Shown: piece after piece, positions 1 to 11,800 of the stretch
How positions within the stretch are numbered: the stretch's first letter is position 1
Layout of the letters: every line of letters begins with the position of its first letter
Notes under the pieces: generated by a model
The model's input: the letters and a program-made list of their open reading frames with translations, nothing else
Told to the model about the DNA's origin: nothing
Databases searched by the model: none
DNA from: Dipteris shenzhenensis
Lineage: Eukaryota; Polypodiophyta; Polypodiopsida; Gleicheniales
Assembly: GCA_047967505.1 (NCBI GenBank)
Contig: CM106538.1
Reading direction: 5' to 3' (one strand)
DNA: 64,000 nt
Position numbers and translations under genes: made by a program

Positions 1-1757
1 GAGTAGTCAACTCCCAATTGATGCCACATAGCTCACAAAAAGTCTTAAATGCATGAGAGGTATACTCTTCTCCATTATCAGTGCACAAGCATTTGAGCTT
101 CTTGCCCGATTGATTTTCAGCAAATGCTAAGAACTTTTGAAATGCATCAAAGACATCACTCTTCTTCCGAAGAGGATAGACCCACACTTTTCGTGTAGCA
201 TCATCAATGAAAGTAGCAAAGTAAGAAGCACCACCCAATGAGACAGTAGGCATAGGTCCACACACATCATTATGAACCAACTCCAATGGTTCAAGCCTAT
301 TCTTCCCAAAGATTTTTTATGTGAAGACTGTGTTTGCTTCCCATACATGCAATGCTCACACACACTAAAATCTAAAAAATTAAACACAGGAACATACTGC
401 AAACCAGAAAGTATCTTCATTCCTGTCATGCTCATGTGTCCCAACCGATGATGCCACAAAGAGATGGATGGCTGCTCAGTCACATTGATTACATTATCTC
501 TTATGCCTGACACATGCATTGAGTACAACGTTCCATGCTTGGAACCACTAGCAATCACAAGTGACCCTTTGCTAATTTTCCATGTATTGTTGCCAAAAAA
601 CACATGATAGCCATCATCATTAAGCTGTCCCGTACTTATCAAGCTCTTTTTTGGATTTGGAACATGCCTATCATTCTTGAGGACAAATGTAGAACCATTA
701 GGAAGAGACAAGTGGATATCTCCCACTCTAACAATGTCACATGGATAATCATTTCCAAGTCTCACAGTTCCTTTCCTTCCTGTATCATAAATGGTAAACC
801 ACTCCCTATGTGGAGTGACATGGAAAGATACTCCTAAGTCTAGTATCCAATTCTATGATAATGCATCATCACTAGTCACAAGAAAAGCATGCTCAAACAT
901 AGAGGCATAAAGAATGTCACCCTCATCACTATTGTTGCTTATGGCATTCACTTCCTCTATATTGACCATGGATTTCTCTTCCTTCTTGGGCTGCACATTA
1001 GCTTTTCCTTTGCCTTTATTGTTCTTCCATTTGTAGCAATCCTTTTTGAAATGGCCTTTCTTCCCACAATAGAAGCATTCCAAATCCTTTTTGGCATGGC
1101 ATTTTTTCTATCCTGGTATTTCCCCCTGGAATATGACCTCCCTCTGACATTGAGAGCACTTGAACTTTTAGTTCCAGCATTATTCTTTCTATTTACCTCC
1201 TCAGTGAGAAGGCTACTCTCAACATCACTGCTTGTCAGGCCTCCTCCATGGGCTGAATTGCTTATATCAATCCTAAAAACCAACTTTTAGGAAGGGTGAC
1301 CAATAAGAACATTGCCTTATCTGAGTCATCAAAGGCAATTTTTAGAGCTGAAAGTTGACTAAAAGTTTTGTTAAACTCATTTAAATGACGAGACATTGAA
1401 GTCCCTCGTCCATGTGAAGATCTATGAGTTTCTTCAGCCAATACACTTGACAAGCGCCACTCTACTTCTCATAAAAATCATGCAACTTTGTCCACACACC
1501 ATAGGCACCACCTGCAGTATCTTTCACATTGAAATACACCGATTTTGAAAGTGTGAGCATGATTGTGGAGCATGCAAGCTCATCCAATCCCCTCCACTCT
1601 TCATCATCCTCCCAGTCCTATGGCTTTATGCCTTTGCATTTTGTAGGCTTTACTTGCTTCTTCTGCACCAGAACATTGTAGATTTGCTCCTTTAGGAGAA
1701 GTTTGTGCCATCCAACTTCTCAATTTTAAACAATGCATTCTCTGATGCCAAAGCCAT
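1..1757 (-). pseudogene. Ty1/Copia gag-pol, 5' part, decayed
   Basis: This is the N-terminal half of a Copia polyprotein, running off the left edge of the window. The likely start is the ATG ending at 1757, which opens MALASENALFKIEKLDG, the usual plant Copia gag beginning. Downstream are a UBN2-type gag segment (about 1453-1262), a complete zinc knuckle CFYCGKKGHFKKDC (about 1077-1036), a protease region near 820 where the usual DSGAS active site reads DLGVS, and a GAG-pre-integrase domain with WHHRLGHMS and CEHCMYG (about 470-330). The integrase core begins near 300. The reading frame is cut by several stops and frame changes, so it cannot make a polyprotein. The family assignment is secure. 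The damage and the altered protease motif show that this copy is dead. Confidence 0.9.
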
Positions 1758-3256
1758 CACAATGGATGATAGAACAACCTGGATACACTGCACTAATGTA
1801 CTAAACTCAAGCCCAAAAAATATCAACTGCAATGACAACATCCACACTGTCACTGTCACAAATACATGTTCTGTTGTAAGTGACCTCAGGGCATCCCAAA
1901 ACTAGCCAATAGCTTTTGCATAGTAGCTCTGATGCAAAAAGTGTAAATAAAAGAGATGTAGCTTGTAGGAAACTCTACAACTTCTCAGTTTATAGCAGGT
2001 CCAAAATCCTTACAGATTTCCTTATATCTGCTGTTGGAGACCACCACTTGCAAACTTTTACTGTTGTAATAATAGTCTGCAACAGTTTTGGCATGTTTTG
2101 AACTGTCAATATCTTCCCAACCGTCGGTTGCCTTTGCTGTCCAAATTCAGGTCCAAATTCATTTATTGCAGGTCCAAATTCATTATGGATTTTTTGATAT
2201 TCACTGTTGAAAGCAGCCCCCTGCTCACTTTTTCTAGCTGTTGTCATAAACTGTCAAAACTGTAAATCATGGGCATACCAGGCATCTTAACTTTTTCTCC
2301 AAATCTCGAATTGAAACTCTTTCAAAAACAAGATTGTAGACTGTCCAAGAAACTAAAACTTCTTAGTTCAACTCAGAAGACAATTCCTCATGGATTCTCT
2401 GATATTCACTTCTGAAAATAGCCACCTGCTCACTTTTTACTACTGTCACAAGACTGCAAACTGCCAATCACCAACTTTTCCTAAAGCATTTGAGGCATAT
2501 ACTCCAATGAAATAGCCCAACAATTCTGAAAATTGTTGTCCAAAAAATTCCCTTAGTGAGAAGAGTATTGCACTAAAAAAGAATCCCTTCTTGGGATACA
2601 AGACAACTTCATAAAAACACTGCCCACTTATGCTCAGTTTCTCAACCAAACAAAGGCTCAAAATGCATCAATTGTAAGCAACCACTTTCAGCCAACCTTT
2701 GGCTTGATATGCATCAACTTGAAGGCATAAACCCAACTAATCTGAATGTACCAGTTGCCTTTGATCAACTGGAGTCCGCCACAAGCAAAAGACGTTTTTG
2801 CTTTTGGGCCCCTAAGAAGCAACTTTGAGTGGCTAGAATTGCAGAGCAGCAGGTCGTTTTTGCTTTCGGGCCCCAAAAAAGCAACTTCTAGTGCTGGAAT
2901 TGCAAAGCAACAGGTCGTTTTTGACCGTAGATGGATAATATTCCTTCTCCCCCGCTCAAACAAGGCAATAGACTGTACGAAAAGATGGGGCAAGCTGGAA
3001 TTGCAGAGCAACAGGTGGTTTTTAACCATAGATGGATAATATTCCTTCTCCCCCACTCAAACAAGGCAATAGACTACTGGAATAGTCGAGGCAACCTGAT
3101 ATATAAGGCTAAAACAGTAAAAACGAGCTAGTATAAGTCAAAATACAGCTCCCACGGGTAGCCCACGGGTAGTAGGAGACTCCACGTAGCAAGTTTGAGC
3201 TCTTGGCACAGCAACACCACAATGCTACAGTCTTCTTGTTGGCTTTTCTCAACCAA
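1758..3256 (-). other. Copia leader (untranslated) between primer-binding site and gag
   Basis: About 1.5 kb separates the primer-binding site from the gag start, a long leader for a Copia element. I see no long coding frame. The stretch 2760-3070 holds imperfect repeats of a phrase containing GGAATTGCAGAGCA(A/G)CAGG, three times, and of ATGGATAATATTCCTTCTCC, twice. Confidence 0.6.
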
Positions 3257-3268
3257 GCTCTGATACCA
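3257..3268 (-). other. Primer-binding site (initiator Met tRNA)
   Basis: The minus strand reads TGGTATCAGAGC, the usual complement of the plant initiator methionine tRNA 3' end. It lies two bases inside the LTR end at 3271, as expected for a Copia 5' LTR. Confidence 0.85.
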
Positions 3269-3270
3269 AT

Positions 3271-3420
3271 TGATGGATAGGAGGTCTTATCGGAGAGCAA
3301 CAAAGAAAGGGAGAACACCGAAAAACAGTGGGTGCTAACTCACCCAGATCAAGGTAAGCTCTTATTATGTATGTATGGTACAAAGGGGTATATACTAGGC
3401 CATTAGCCTTTACCCCAACA
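3271..3420 (-). repeat. 5' LTR of the left-edge Copia element
   Basis: A 150-bp LTR. On the minus strand it starts TGTTGGGGTAAAGG and ends ATCCATCA, with TG...CA ends and a TATATA-like box in its first third. It sits directly next to the primer-binding site. The other Copia at 53732 starts with nearly the same bases, so the two belong to related families. The first five bases outside it (3421-3425, CTTCA) should be the target-site duplication, but the other flank is outside the window. Confidence 0.8.
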
Positions 3421-4870
3421 CTTCATTCTAGATATTTAATAAACAAGGGCCTAGAATGTCTCAAAAGCACTTATAGAATTCATAGGGGCATCCATCTTCA
3501 CCAAGTGTCTTCCCATCAGCAATGGAGAAAAGAACTTCTTTAAGTTCCTATGAGGACACGTCATTGTCCAACTGCAATCTATCAAAACTTGGTACTATAA
3601 CCTTCTTGGCATGATTGCATTGCCTCCTTGCCTCTAGAATTCCATCATTAATCTCTAAATTTTTACTCAACAAGCCTTGAAAATGTTGAAGAATGTTCAA
3701 GTCCTCTTCATTTAATTCAATTGTTGTGCTATTCCCTTTTTTTATTTTGGTCTCTCGATTTTGATCTGTACTTGTTTTCTTATCTCTTTCTTTTTTTCGA
3801 AGAGCCAAAAACCTGGGCTTGGGTATCATGTCTTTTGGCCTTTTTCTCTAGCTCTTCTAGTTCTTCTTTGAGTTTGTCCATCCTTCTGGCATGCATAATT
3901 GCACTATTTTTTCTGGCATCCTTCAGAATTTTTTGTGTGGTGGAGACTACCAACAACCAAGCCTCTTAAGTAGAAGTATCAAAATAAAAGCCATGGATCC
4001 AAGCTCTTGGGTAATGCCTTGAACTACCTATAAATTAAAGAGACTGGGGTATGCCTTGAACTAAGAGGGGCTTTTGGTCCCTACCTATAAATTAAAGAGC
4101 CTTGGGTATGCCTTGAACTAAGAGGGGCTTTTGGTCCCTGCACCAAAACCAAAGGTTGCTATGACTGGTTTGTGATTAGAGAGAGTTAAAGAGGTAAAAA
4201 CAATACACTTATGGGAAATGGTCTATCCTAATAGACTTTGAGAAATATAGATTATATCTAAACTTGCTTCCCTTCTAAATACTCCCACTTGTCTATTGCA
4301 CCAACCAAAATCCCCATGAAGGCCTAAATCAACCATATGTAGGTTTTCTTTGAGTTCCTCCCACAAATGGACCTCTGTGCCACTCAAGCTAGAACCCTAT
4401 CTTAACCATCTACCAGTTCCACCATATTAAAGTAGACTCAAAGAAAAAAAGTATTCAGCCCCATGACGTCAGGTGAATCCCAAAAACCTCTTCTTGATTG
4501 TGCACTAGTAGGGGCATATATAAAAGCTACTGTGAGAGCAACGCTTTTTATCTTAGACATAACTACAACCCATCTACCATCTCTATCTATCTGACTATCA
4601 AAAATTCCTTCCTTGTAATGGGAAAGTACACCCAAATCCGTGCCCCCTCTACCATCAACATGCTTAGTGAAAAACCATATCCTTCTCTTGTCAACTATCA
4701 GTTCCTTTTGTTCTAAAAGAGATTTAGTGACTATAACTTCTTGAAGAGAAAGAAAAGTGGGAGAGAGAAAATTTTCTCTCAATCAACTAGAAAGTTCCTG
4801 AGCTTGCATCGGGTCAGTGAGACCACACACATTAAGTGTGAGGAAGAATATGGGCTTACTAACCTTTTTT
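3421..4870 (-). pseudogene. L1-type LINE ORF2 (endonuclease and start of RT), broken
   Basis: An APE-type endonuclease opens near 4860 with TLNVCGLTDPMQAQELSS and continues through a segment with WFFTKHVDGRGGTDLGVL and AFIYAPTSAQSRRGFW. After frame changes comes a GWCNRQVG...LDIIYIS segment near 4270, the DHKPVIA-like end of the domain, a charged linker near 3850-3990, and finally the reverse transcriptase beginning, ADGKTLGEDGCPYEFYKCF, at about 3510-3450. The match stops exactly at 3420, where the Copia LTR begins, so the rest of the RT should lie beyond the Copia. Stops and frame changes make it non-functional. The order endonuclease then RT, with DUF4283-type ORF1 upstream, is that of plant L1 elements. 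Confidence 0.8.
4024..4138. repeat. 57/58-bp tandem duplication inside the LINE
   Basis: Two adjacent copies of a unit beginning CTACCTATAAATTAAAGAG (4024-4080 and 4081-4138) differ at a few bases. A third partial copy of the same words lies just before them. It falls in the decayed endonuclease-to-RT part of the LINE. Confidence 0.8.
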
Positions 4871-5159
4871 ATTCTTCCCATTTTTAGCCTTGGGGGCAAG
4901 GCTTTTGGGGGGGCAATCTAGCTTGAGAAAGTCTTCTTTTGTTGTGGATAGTATCTTGAGCTGTTCCTTTCAAGGTGGAGTCCTTCTCAATTGACTTAAC
5001 TGGAGAGGGAAATTCCTCTTCAAAATCCGTAGCTTCACTACTATCACTCATGATGGTATCCTACTAGTTCTTTTCCTTCTCAAACTCTTAAGACCATCTT
5101 GGTTTGACATCTTCCTCTTCCATGACCTATTCATGGGTCCACTACTTAGTGTCCTGGTC

Positions 5160-6984
5160 TATGAGGGCTACATAAGAGTTCTTAGTTTCAACAACCTTAG
5201 CAAGGGGGCTGACTCTTGTTGAGGGATGGGATATTTACCAGACCTACTTGGCCCAGCATTAGACTGTTCTTTGTTGGCTTTGGTGGTCCACCTGGACTTA
5301 GAAGGTTGAGTGCCAAGGGCAACTTGCCTAGTAGGTCTAGCTTTATCCCTCTTAAGAGGATAGTTTTTAACCATGTGTGAGGACAGACCACTTAGAAAGC
5401 AAGAGTTTTGGAAAAAATTTGTAACCTAAAGGTTGTTCTTTATAAATGCCTCCACTTCTATTGATAATAACAAGTGTACTAGAAAGCTTCTTAGTAGCAT
5501 CCACTTTTGCACATACCTATGGGTGCCCTCTAGGACTAATAAATTGTTCTTTTTGTACCCCAACCACTTCACCTAGACTTCTACATAAATTAGCAACTTT
5601 TGAGGGAAAAGAGAAAAGGGTAAGTCTGGAAGCTCTACCCAAACAAGGATAATGGTGGACTTGGGCCTATCTAGATTGAATTCTTTTGACCAAACTTATA
5701 AATACAAGGGCTGGTTTCTGATAGCCTAAAGCCCCTGATGTAGAGCATAATAATCCATTTCCTCTTGCTCAAATCAAAAAATAAAAATCGTTTCTTTAAA
5801 ATTTGACACCGGTGACCACCATACCTCTCCTCCCCCAATTTGTTCTAATCTCGTTTTCCAAGAAAGCAGCACGGGGTTAGGACTTGGTAGGAAACCAACC
5901 AAAGCATGTGTGGATAACCAATCTATGGACTCTTCATGCAGATCTTCATCCAAGAATGCAACCACTTTACCTTTAGCAAATGGTGTTGTCTCCTTCTGAG
6001 ATTCCTTACTCTCCTCATGTACCTCTCATGAAAGTTTTTGTGATTCAACGCTCGATGCTCACTTGGTTGGCCATCCCATTCATGTTTAGCTAAGTTGTTT
6101 CTTTCAAACTAGCTATGGTGCTTCTTGTGTTACTAGGCAGAGGCTCAGTAGAGGTGCTTCATTCTTGAGGGTGTTCAATTCGTTCCACCCCTGTTGAGAT
6201 GCTCCACAATCCAATATAGTTGGGAGAGGGGTTCATGGGCTGTGAATCACCACTCTCTTCTTCCTCGCTTTGATAACCCTTCATAATAACACTACCTAGT
6301 GCTCCAATGGGATGTTCTAGGTCATCTTTTCTTCCTTGTGCTTCTTCATAGCTTCCATATCTAGCAGTGCTCATACTGGCTTTAGGTCCCTAGCTTTGTC
6401 CCTCTTTTTGCCACTCTCTATCTCCCTCTCTTCATGGTCTATTCCTTGGATGGTAGTCCCTAGGAGGGCATCCTCCACCGGGCCCTACTTCTCCATCTAT
6501 CTCTCCCTTCTGAGCTAGGAGTACAAGCATGGTGCCAAGAAAAGGGGGGGGAGAACAACTCTCTCTTAAACTATTGTAGTATGCCCTTGTAAGAGGTCCT
6601 ATTATTTTTGCTCATATTTCCTACGATAGGTTTGGTTCCAGCCAACCCAATTTGAGATGTTCTACTTCTGTCATGTTCTTTGGCATTTTTGTTGCTTTCT
6701 CCATGGCCCCCACTGATCTTAAGAGTCAGCAAAGGAGGGAAGTTGCTAGAAGAGAGAAGGATCTTGGAGGAGTCAATCTTTGGGAAGTGGAGTTTCCCCA
6801 CTCCCTTGTTATTATGGATTACGCAAGGCAACATATTGATGTGACTCCTAGTCACATTAGTGGATCTGGTCTCAAGTGGTGCTTCACCACTAGATTCATG
6901 ACCAAGCTTAGTAGAGGCTATATTGGAGGTAGTGGGAGGGCATGTATCATCAAAGTCAATCTCCATTTCCTTCTCTTCTTCCAA
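5160..6984 (-). pseudogene. L1-type LINE ORF1 (DUF4283-like, CCHC knuckle), decayed
   Basis: This is the RNA-binding first protein of the LINE. A possible start is the ATG at 6984 (MEEEKEMEIDFDDTCPP). The middle part (about 5965-5480), read across frames, matches the plant DUF4283 pattern: VVAFLDEDLHEESIDWLS, then a KWIIMLYIRGFRL segment, VWVELPDLPFSL, and RVCAKVDATKKLSSTLVI-like words. A degenerate zinc knuckle follows near 5400 (SCFLSGLSSHMVKNYPL), where the second Cys and the last Cys are altered. A lysine- and serine-rich tail follows. Frames change several times. The identification rests on these motifs and on the endonuclease that follows. Confidence 0.65.
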
Positions 6985-7105
6985 CTCCCCTCAGCTAAAA
7001 GTATTTTCTTGACTTTTTTCTGATGTCTTCATCTTTAATTTGCCTATCCAACCAGTGGGTTGTAAATCTCATAGGTAAACCCAACCAAGAACTTGTTAAA
7101 TTACA

Positions 7106-7774
7106 TGATGCAGCGGAACAGAAACTGAACAAAGAATAGAGAGTACACAGCAAACTGGAGGAACAAAATTTTCCTTCAATAATGATGTAGTACAGATGAT
7201 GGCTCTGTCCACCCATGCACTCCCACAGTGGAGCTTAGATGGCGATCTAGATAGATACTAGGTGAAGAGCTACTAGTCGGAAGATCTAATCTGATGTGAA
7301 TTGATCTGATGCAATGGATTGGGGAGGTCCCCTCTTTATAGCTATTAGGGCGGTAGTTGGATCAACATAGTTGGTGGAACCGACCAATCAACCTAGTCGG
7401 TGAAGCCGATCAGTCAACCTAGTCGGTGGAACCGACTAGTCGTCCATGGAATATTCAAGGAATATTCCCTATACTGTCGCCTCGGGGGCTCTCACCCTCG
7501 AACCCCCACCAAGGGGGAGGCCCCCCTGGGACCCCCCAACTGGGGGCCAACTGGTGGCCCCCAAGCCCCAGCAAGAATAAGGGGCTCCCACACAATCACC
7601 TTTCTACCATCAACGGTCTCACTGTTGTTGATACACCTCATCTGACATGCAAGTCAGGATCTATCCAGTGTACTGGGCTCACACATGGCTTCTCCTCATA
7701 TGGGGGTCTTACAACTTGAGCACCTTGGACCACTGGTGGTTACTAGGAGGGTGGGGCATTGAGCATATCTAACA
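7106..7774 (-). repeat. 3' LTR of a minus-strand Copia fragment
   Basis: The right edge is marked by a G-rich polypurine tract on the minus strand (complement of 7775-7783) followed by TGTTAGATATGC. The left edge, TGATGCAG at 7106, is inferred from the TG...CA rule and is less sure. Inside is TATAAAG (complement of about 7334-7341), a plausible TATA box. The LTR abuts the LINE ORF1 start at its left. Confidence 0.55.
7368..7440. repeat. Three 26-bp hairpin-forming repeats in the LTR
   Basis: Tandem units start at 7368, 7394 and 7420, each near TAGTCGGTGGAACCGACTAGTC. Each unit is itself an inverted repeat (GTCGG ... CCGAC). Confidence 0.8.
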
Positions 7775-7799
7775 CCCCCCCTCAATGTCCACCCATAGG

Positions 7800-8765
7800 T
7801 GAACTACCTTCTCGGCCCAATGTCGAGTCTTTGAAGATGATCGTGAAGCTGATCCTTCCCGAGTGCCTTAATAAAGATATCTGCTCCATTTCGCTCTGTT
7901 GGACAGTAGACCCATTCCACTATCCCATCCTCGATCAAATCATGCACATAGTGATACCGAATCTCTATATGTTTTGTGCGCGCATGAAACACTTGATTTT
8001 TAGCAATGGCTATGCACTTTGATTGCCGCACCTTAGCGCAGTTGCCTCATCCTCTTGCACTCCCATGTGCCATAAGATCCTCCTCAGCCACACTCCTTCA
8101 CATGCAGCAAAACATGTTGCCTTGTACTCAACCTTGGTAGAAGACAATGCCACTATTGGTTGTTTCTTATTGATCCAAGAGAAGATACCTGAACCTTAAA
8201 AAAAACAATATCCAGAAACTGATTTCTTGGAATCAACATCTCTAGCCCAATCTAAGTCACAATGACCAGCCAAGGAAGTGCCTGTACCGTAAGTGATGCC
8301 ATAATCAAGAGTGCCCTTCACATACCTGAGCACCCGCATCCCTGCATTCTAATGATTCTCCTGGGGCTTATTGGAGAACCTGCTCAAAACGCCAACAGCA
8401 AAATTGATGTCCGGTTTGGTGTTACATAGATAGATGAGACTGCCAACCAACTTCCTGTACCTCTCGATGTCTGCTGGTGGTGAGGCATCCTCCATAGACA
8501 ACCTCGCATTTACCTCCATAGGTGTAGCTATCTCCTTGCACTCGGACATACCAAATGCCTTCAAGATCTCCCTTGCATATTTCTGCTGAGAGATGAAGAT
8601 CTTGCCAGACTTCAATCCCCAAACAATAGTGCATCAAGCCTAAGTCTGTTGTCATCTCAAACTCAGTGATCAACACCTTTCTTGTCTGCTGGATCATGTC
8701 TTCATAGTCACCTGTAATAACGAGATCATCCACATATAGAACAATAATCTAGTTGGTTTTCTACT
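7800..8765 (-). pseudogene. Ty1/Copia pol end (RT tail and RNase H), fragment
   Basis: On the minus strand, from 8745 downward, the sequence reads YVDDLVITG (the RT catalytic box, intact), then FEMTTDLGLMHYCLGIEV, then IFISQQKYAREILKAFGM and SLIYLCNTKPDINFAVGVLSRF. The RNase H part ends with KNQVFHARTKHIEIRYHYV and the C-terminus near 7804. Frame changes occur around 8620 and 8340-8040. Nothing N-terminal to the YVDD box is present, so this is the 3' remnant of an element, followed by its LTR at 7106-7774. Confidence 0.85.
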
Positions 8766-9683
8766 TTCCTGTACACATACATGATTCTGGACATGTTTAA
8801 TCCCACTGATGTCTTTTCCCTAATGATTGGGACTTTTGTTTGCTTGACACTAAACTTGATTACATAAAGTGCCAATTGAGATGTTTCATCCCAATGTGCT
8901 TCACATTGTTGCTAAACTTCAAGTATTTTGTCTTACTTATTGACAATATTCCATAGTTTCTTTAGGTGGAAGATATTTACCAAATTGAAGTTTGAACTTC
9001 CAAATTGTCATGCTTGTAGATATTTTCTTTTGAATTTGAACAGTAAGGAAGTTTAAATTGGAAGATATTCACGAATTTGTTGCTTTGGTCCACAAAAAGG
9101 ATGCCATCATGAGTTTTTATCATGATTGTATATTTTAAGTTGAAATTTAAGTTGATATTTTTGAGGCTTTGAAAATGTAGGTAACTTGCTTGTGAAAATA
9201 GAACTAGATTCTTCTCAAAGATGATCAAGCTATTGTCAAAACCACAAAAATAGTGCCATAAGCTAATACAAGAGTTATACTTTTGGAAAAAGTGCCAAAT
9301 TTTCAAAAGTAATTCATAAAAAATTCTTTGATATGCCAAACTTGATGGGAAGATAGCACTCAATTTTGACCAAGATATAGTGCTTTTTTCCAAGGAAACC
9401 ACTTGGAACACAAGTAACAGTTACTCCTTCTAATGGTTTCCAAAAAAGGTGATTTTTCCTTGGAGATGATGCAAAAATTGTTGTCACTATCTCTCCTAAG
9501 TCTAGGTTCCGAGGGTGTTGGTCACCTATAGTCATGTCATTGCTCATTGTAGCATAGGTATTCACAAGGGTAGCATAGGTCCTCGAGTCATATTCCAATG
9601 AGAAGTGTACAAAAGAGGTCATCAAATAAATTCATGACATAGTGAATGTCATTCTCCACTATTTCATGTCTTTGCCAATGTTA
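8766..9683. other. No recognisable gene
   Basis: AT-rich sequence. Open frames on the minus strand between 8977 and 9625 do not resemble a family I know and have no supporting signals. Confidence 0.4.
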
Positions 9684-10330
9684 CTAATGGAGGGATTACT
9701 ATTGAATAGGTTCCTTTCCCTTTGCTCTCTTAGCTTGTCTTACAACCAATTTTTGTTTAACTCCTTAGCTTGTAGTGTGTCTATCGTCCAGCTCATGATA
9801 AAAAATGAGACTCTCAACAAGCAACCAAGAGTTGGTTGACCAATGCATCCACACAATTCTTCCTTCCTAGAGTTTTATGGCTCCCCTATCAAAACACCCA
9901 TGACAAATAGACCCATCTCTTTTGGGATAGTTTTGTCAATGATAAGGGAGTACATATTAGGAGAACTGGTTGTGTTGTACCAAGCCACAAGCTAAACTAT
10001 TTGATTAAGATCATTATGAAAATTCTAATAAGGTAGAGTACTATGGCATAATCCTATGGGTAGCAACATTGAAGAGGTCATCAAATAAATGCATGACAGC
10101 TATGAACATTGCTCTCCAATTTTGCATTTCTCCCCCAATGTCATGAATGGATGGATCCTATTGCTTATTTTCTTTTCCTTTTTCCTCCTTAGCTCATGCT
10201 ACAATAAATTTAACTTTTACATAAACAAATTTAACTTTTACATAAAAAATCTCCTAAACTTTTCTAGACTTTAAAAGGAAAAAAAGCATAAGGTTGTCTA
10301 GGCCTTTAAGTTATTTTGTACCAAATTCTC
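9684..10330. repeat. Dispersed direct repeat, copy 1
   Basis: The sequence from about 9684 is closely similar, with small indels, to 11146-11590 (starting ATTGAATAGGTTCCTTTCCCTTT). The tail around 10250-10330 (CTTTAAAAGGAAAAAAAGCATAAGG) is repeated again near 11640-11800. No coding frame explains it. Confidence 0.75.
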
Positions 10331-11145
10331 ATTGGCATCTTTTTGTTTTTTGCAAGTGTTGTGTTGTACGTCCGATCTCCTACTTTTCTAGTTAAAGAGG
10401 CCTTGGATTCCTTCCTTATGCCTGGTTCACATTGCTACTAGATCACTTTGGAATTCTTGAGACACTCAATCAATTGGATTTTTGTGGCATGGCTCTACTC
10501 TAACACTTTCCTTTTCTGTACATTCTCTTGTAATTTAGCCAATGCCTCCATTGATTTTTTATTCTATTGTAAAGTTTAGAAATTATTAAGGTAGTCCAAA
10601 GCCAATGCTTGTGCATCATGGAATACCTATAGTATTGTAATTCCCTCTTGGATTTTCTATTTATACTTTCATTTGATTTGCTCTACTATGAAATTAGGTT
10701 GTAGCACCTGTATTGCCTTCCTAGAGCTACTAATTCTCCTACTTCCATAGGGAGACCATGACCTTAGCTTGTCCAAGTTAATCAAGTTGTTTCTTTGGTA
10801 GTAATTTGTATGCTTTTTATATATCCAAATGAGAGGGCTCCTAAACTTGAAGCTTTATTTTCCATCTTCTAGAACCAAAAGAGACAGTTTATCCCAAAAT
10901 CTACATGCAAGAAGTGGATAACATTCTTTCTAAATGCTTGGATCACTGGAAGTGTTGAGGTTGATTTGATCTCTACCTACATTAGCCTTGTACTAGATAC
11001 TTGGAATGATTTTTTCCTTTTTTCCAATTATCTTGGATATTTAATTAGGAATCAATAGCTATTGCTATGTGCTTTTATATCTTTTAAAAAGATGACACAC
11101 CTATAGGATCTCTTAGACCCTATTCAATGTTACTAAAGGAGGAAT
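10331..11145. other. No recognisable gene
   Basis: AT-rich unique-looking sequence between the two copies of the dispersed repeat. No motif was identified. Confidence 0.4.
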
Positions 11146-11800
11146 GCTATTGAATAGGTTCCTTTCCCTTTTCCCCTTAGTTTGTGTTACTACTAATTTT
11201 TGTTTGTCTCCTTAGCTTGTAGTGTGTCCATATTCTAGCTCATGATTACAAATGATACTCTCAAGCAACCAAGGTTCAGGTGATCAATGCCATCCACACA
11301 AAAATTCCTTCTTAGATTTTATAGTTCCCCTATCAAACACCCAATACAACAGGCCTATCTCTTTTGAGCTAGCCTTGTCAATGATAACCGAGCACATATT
11401 AGGAGAAGGGTTGTGTTGTAACAAGCCACAAACTATTCAATTAAATCATTATGATATTTCTAATAAGGTAGAATACTATGGCATATGCTTGTGGGTAGCT
11501 GCATTGAAGAGGTCAAATGCATGATAGATGTGAACATTTCTCTCCAATTTTGCATTTCTCCCTCCATGTCATGAGCAGATGCTTTCCCCTTTGCCTCCTC
11601 AGCCTATGCTATAGCTACTTTACCTTTTAGATTTAAAATCTCCTAACCTTTGCTAGACTTTAAAAGAAAAAAAATCATACAGGTGGCTAGGCCTTTAAGT
11701 GATTCTATACCTTTTGGATTTAAAATCTCCTAAACTTTTCTAGCCTTTAAAAGAAAAAAAAATATAAGGGTGGCTAGGCCTTTAAGTAATTATGTACCAA
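11146..11800. repeat. Dispersed direct repeat, copy 2
   Basis: Diverged copy of 9684-10330 with indels throughout. At its end the sub-block GGATTTAAAATCTCCTAA...GGCCTTTAAGT is present twice in tandem (about 11627-11705 and 11716-11793). Confidence 0.75.
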
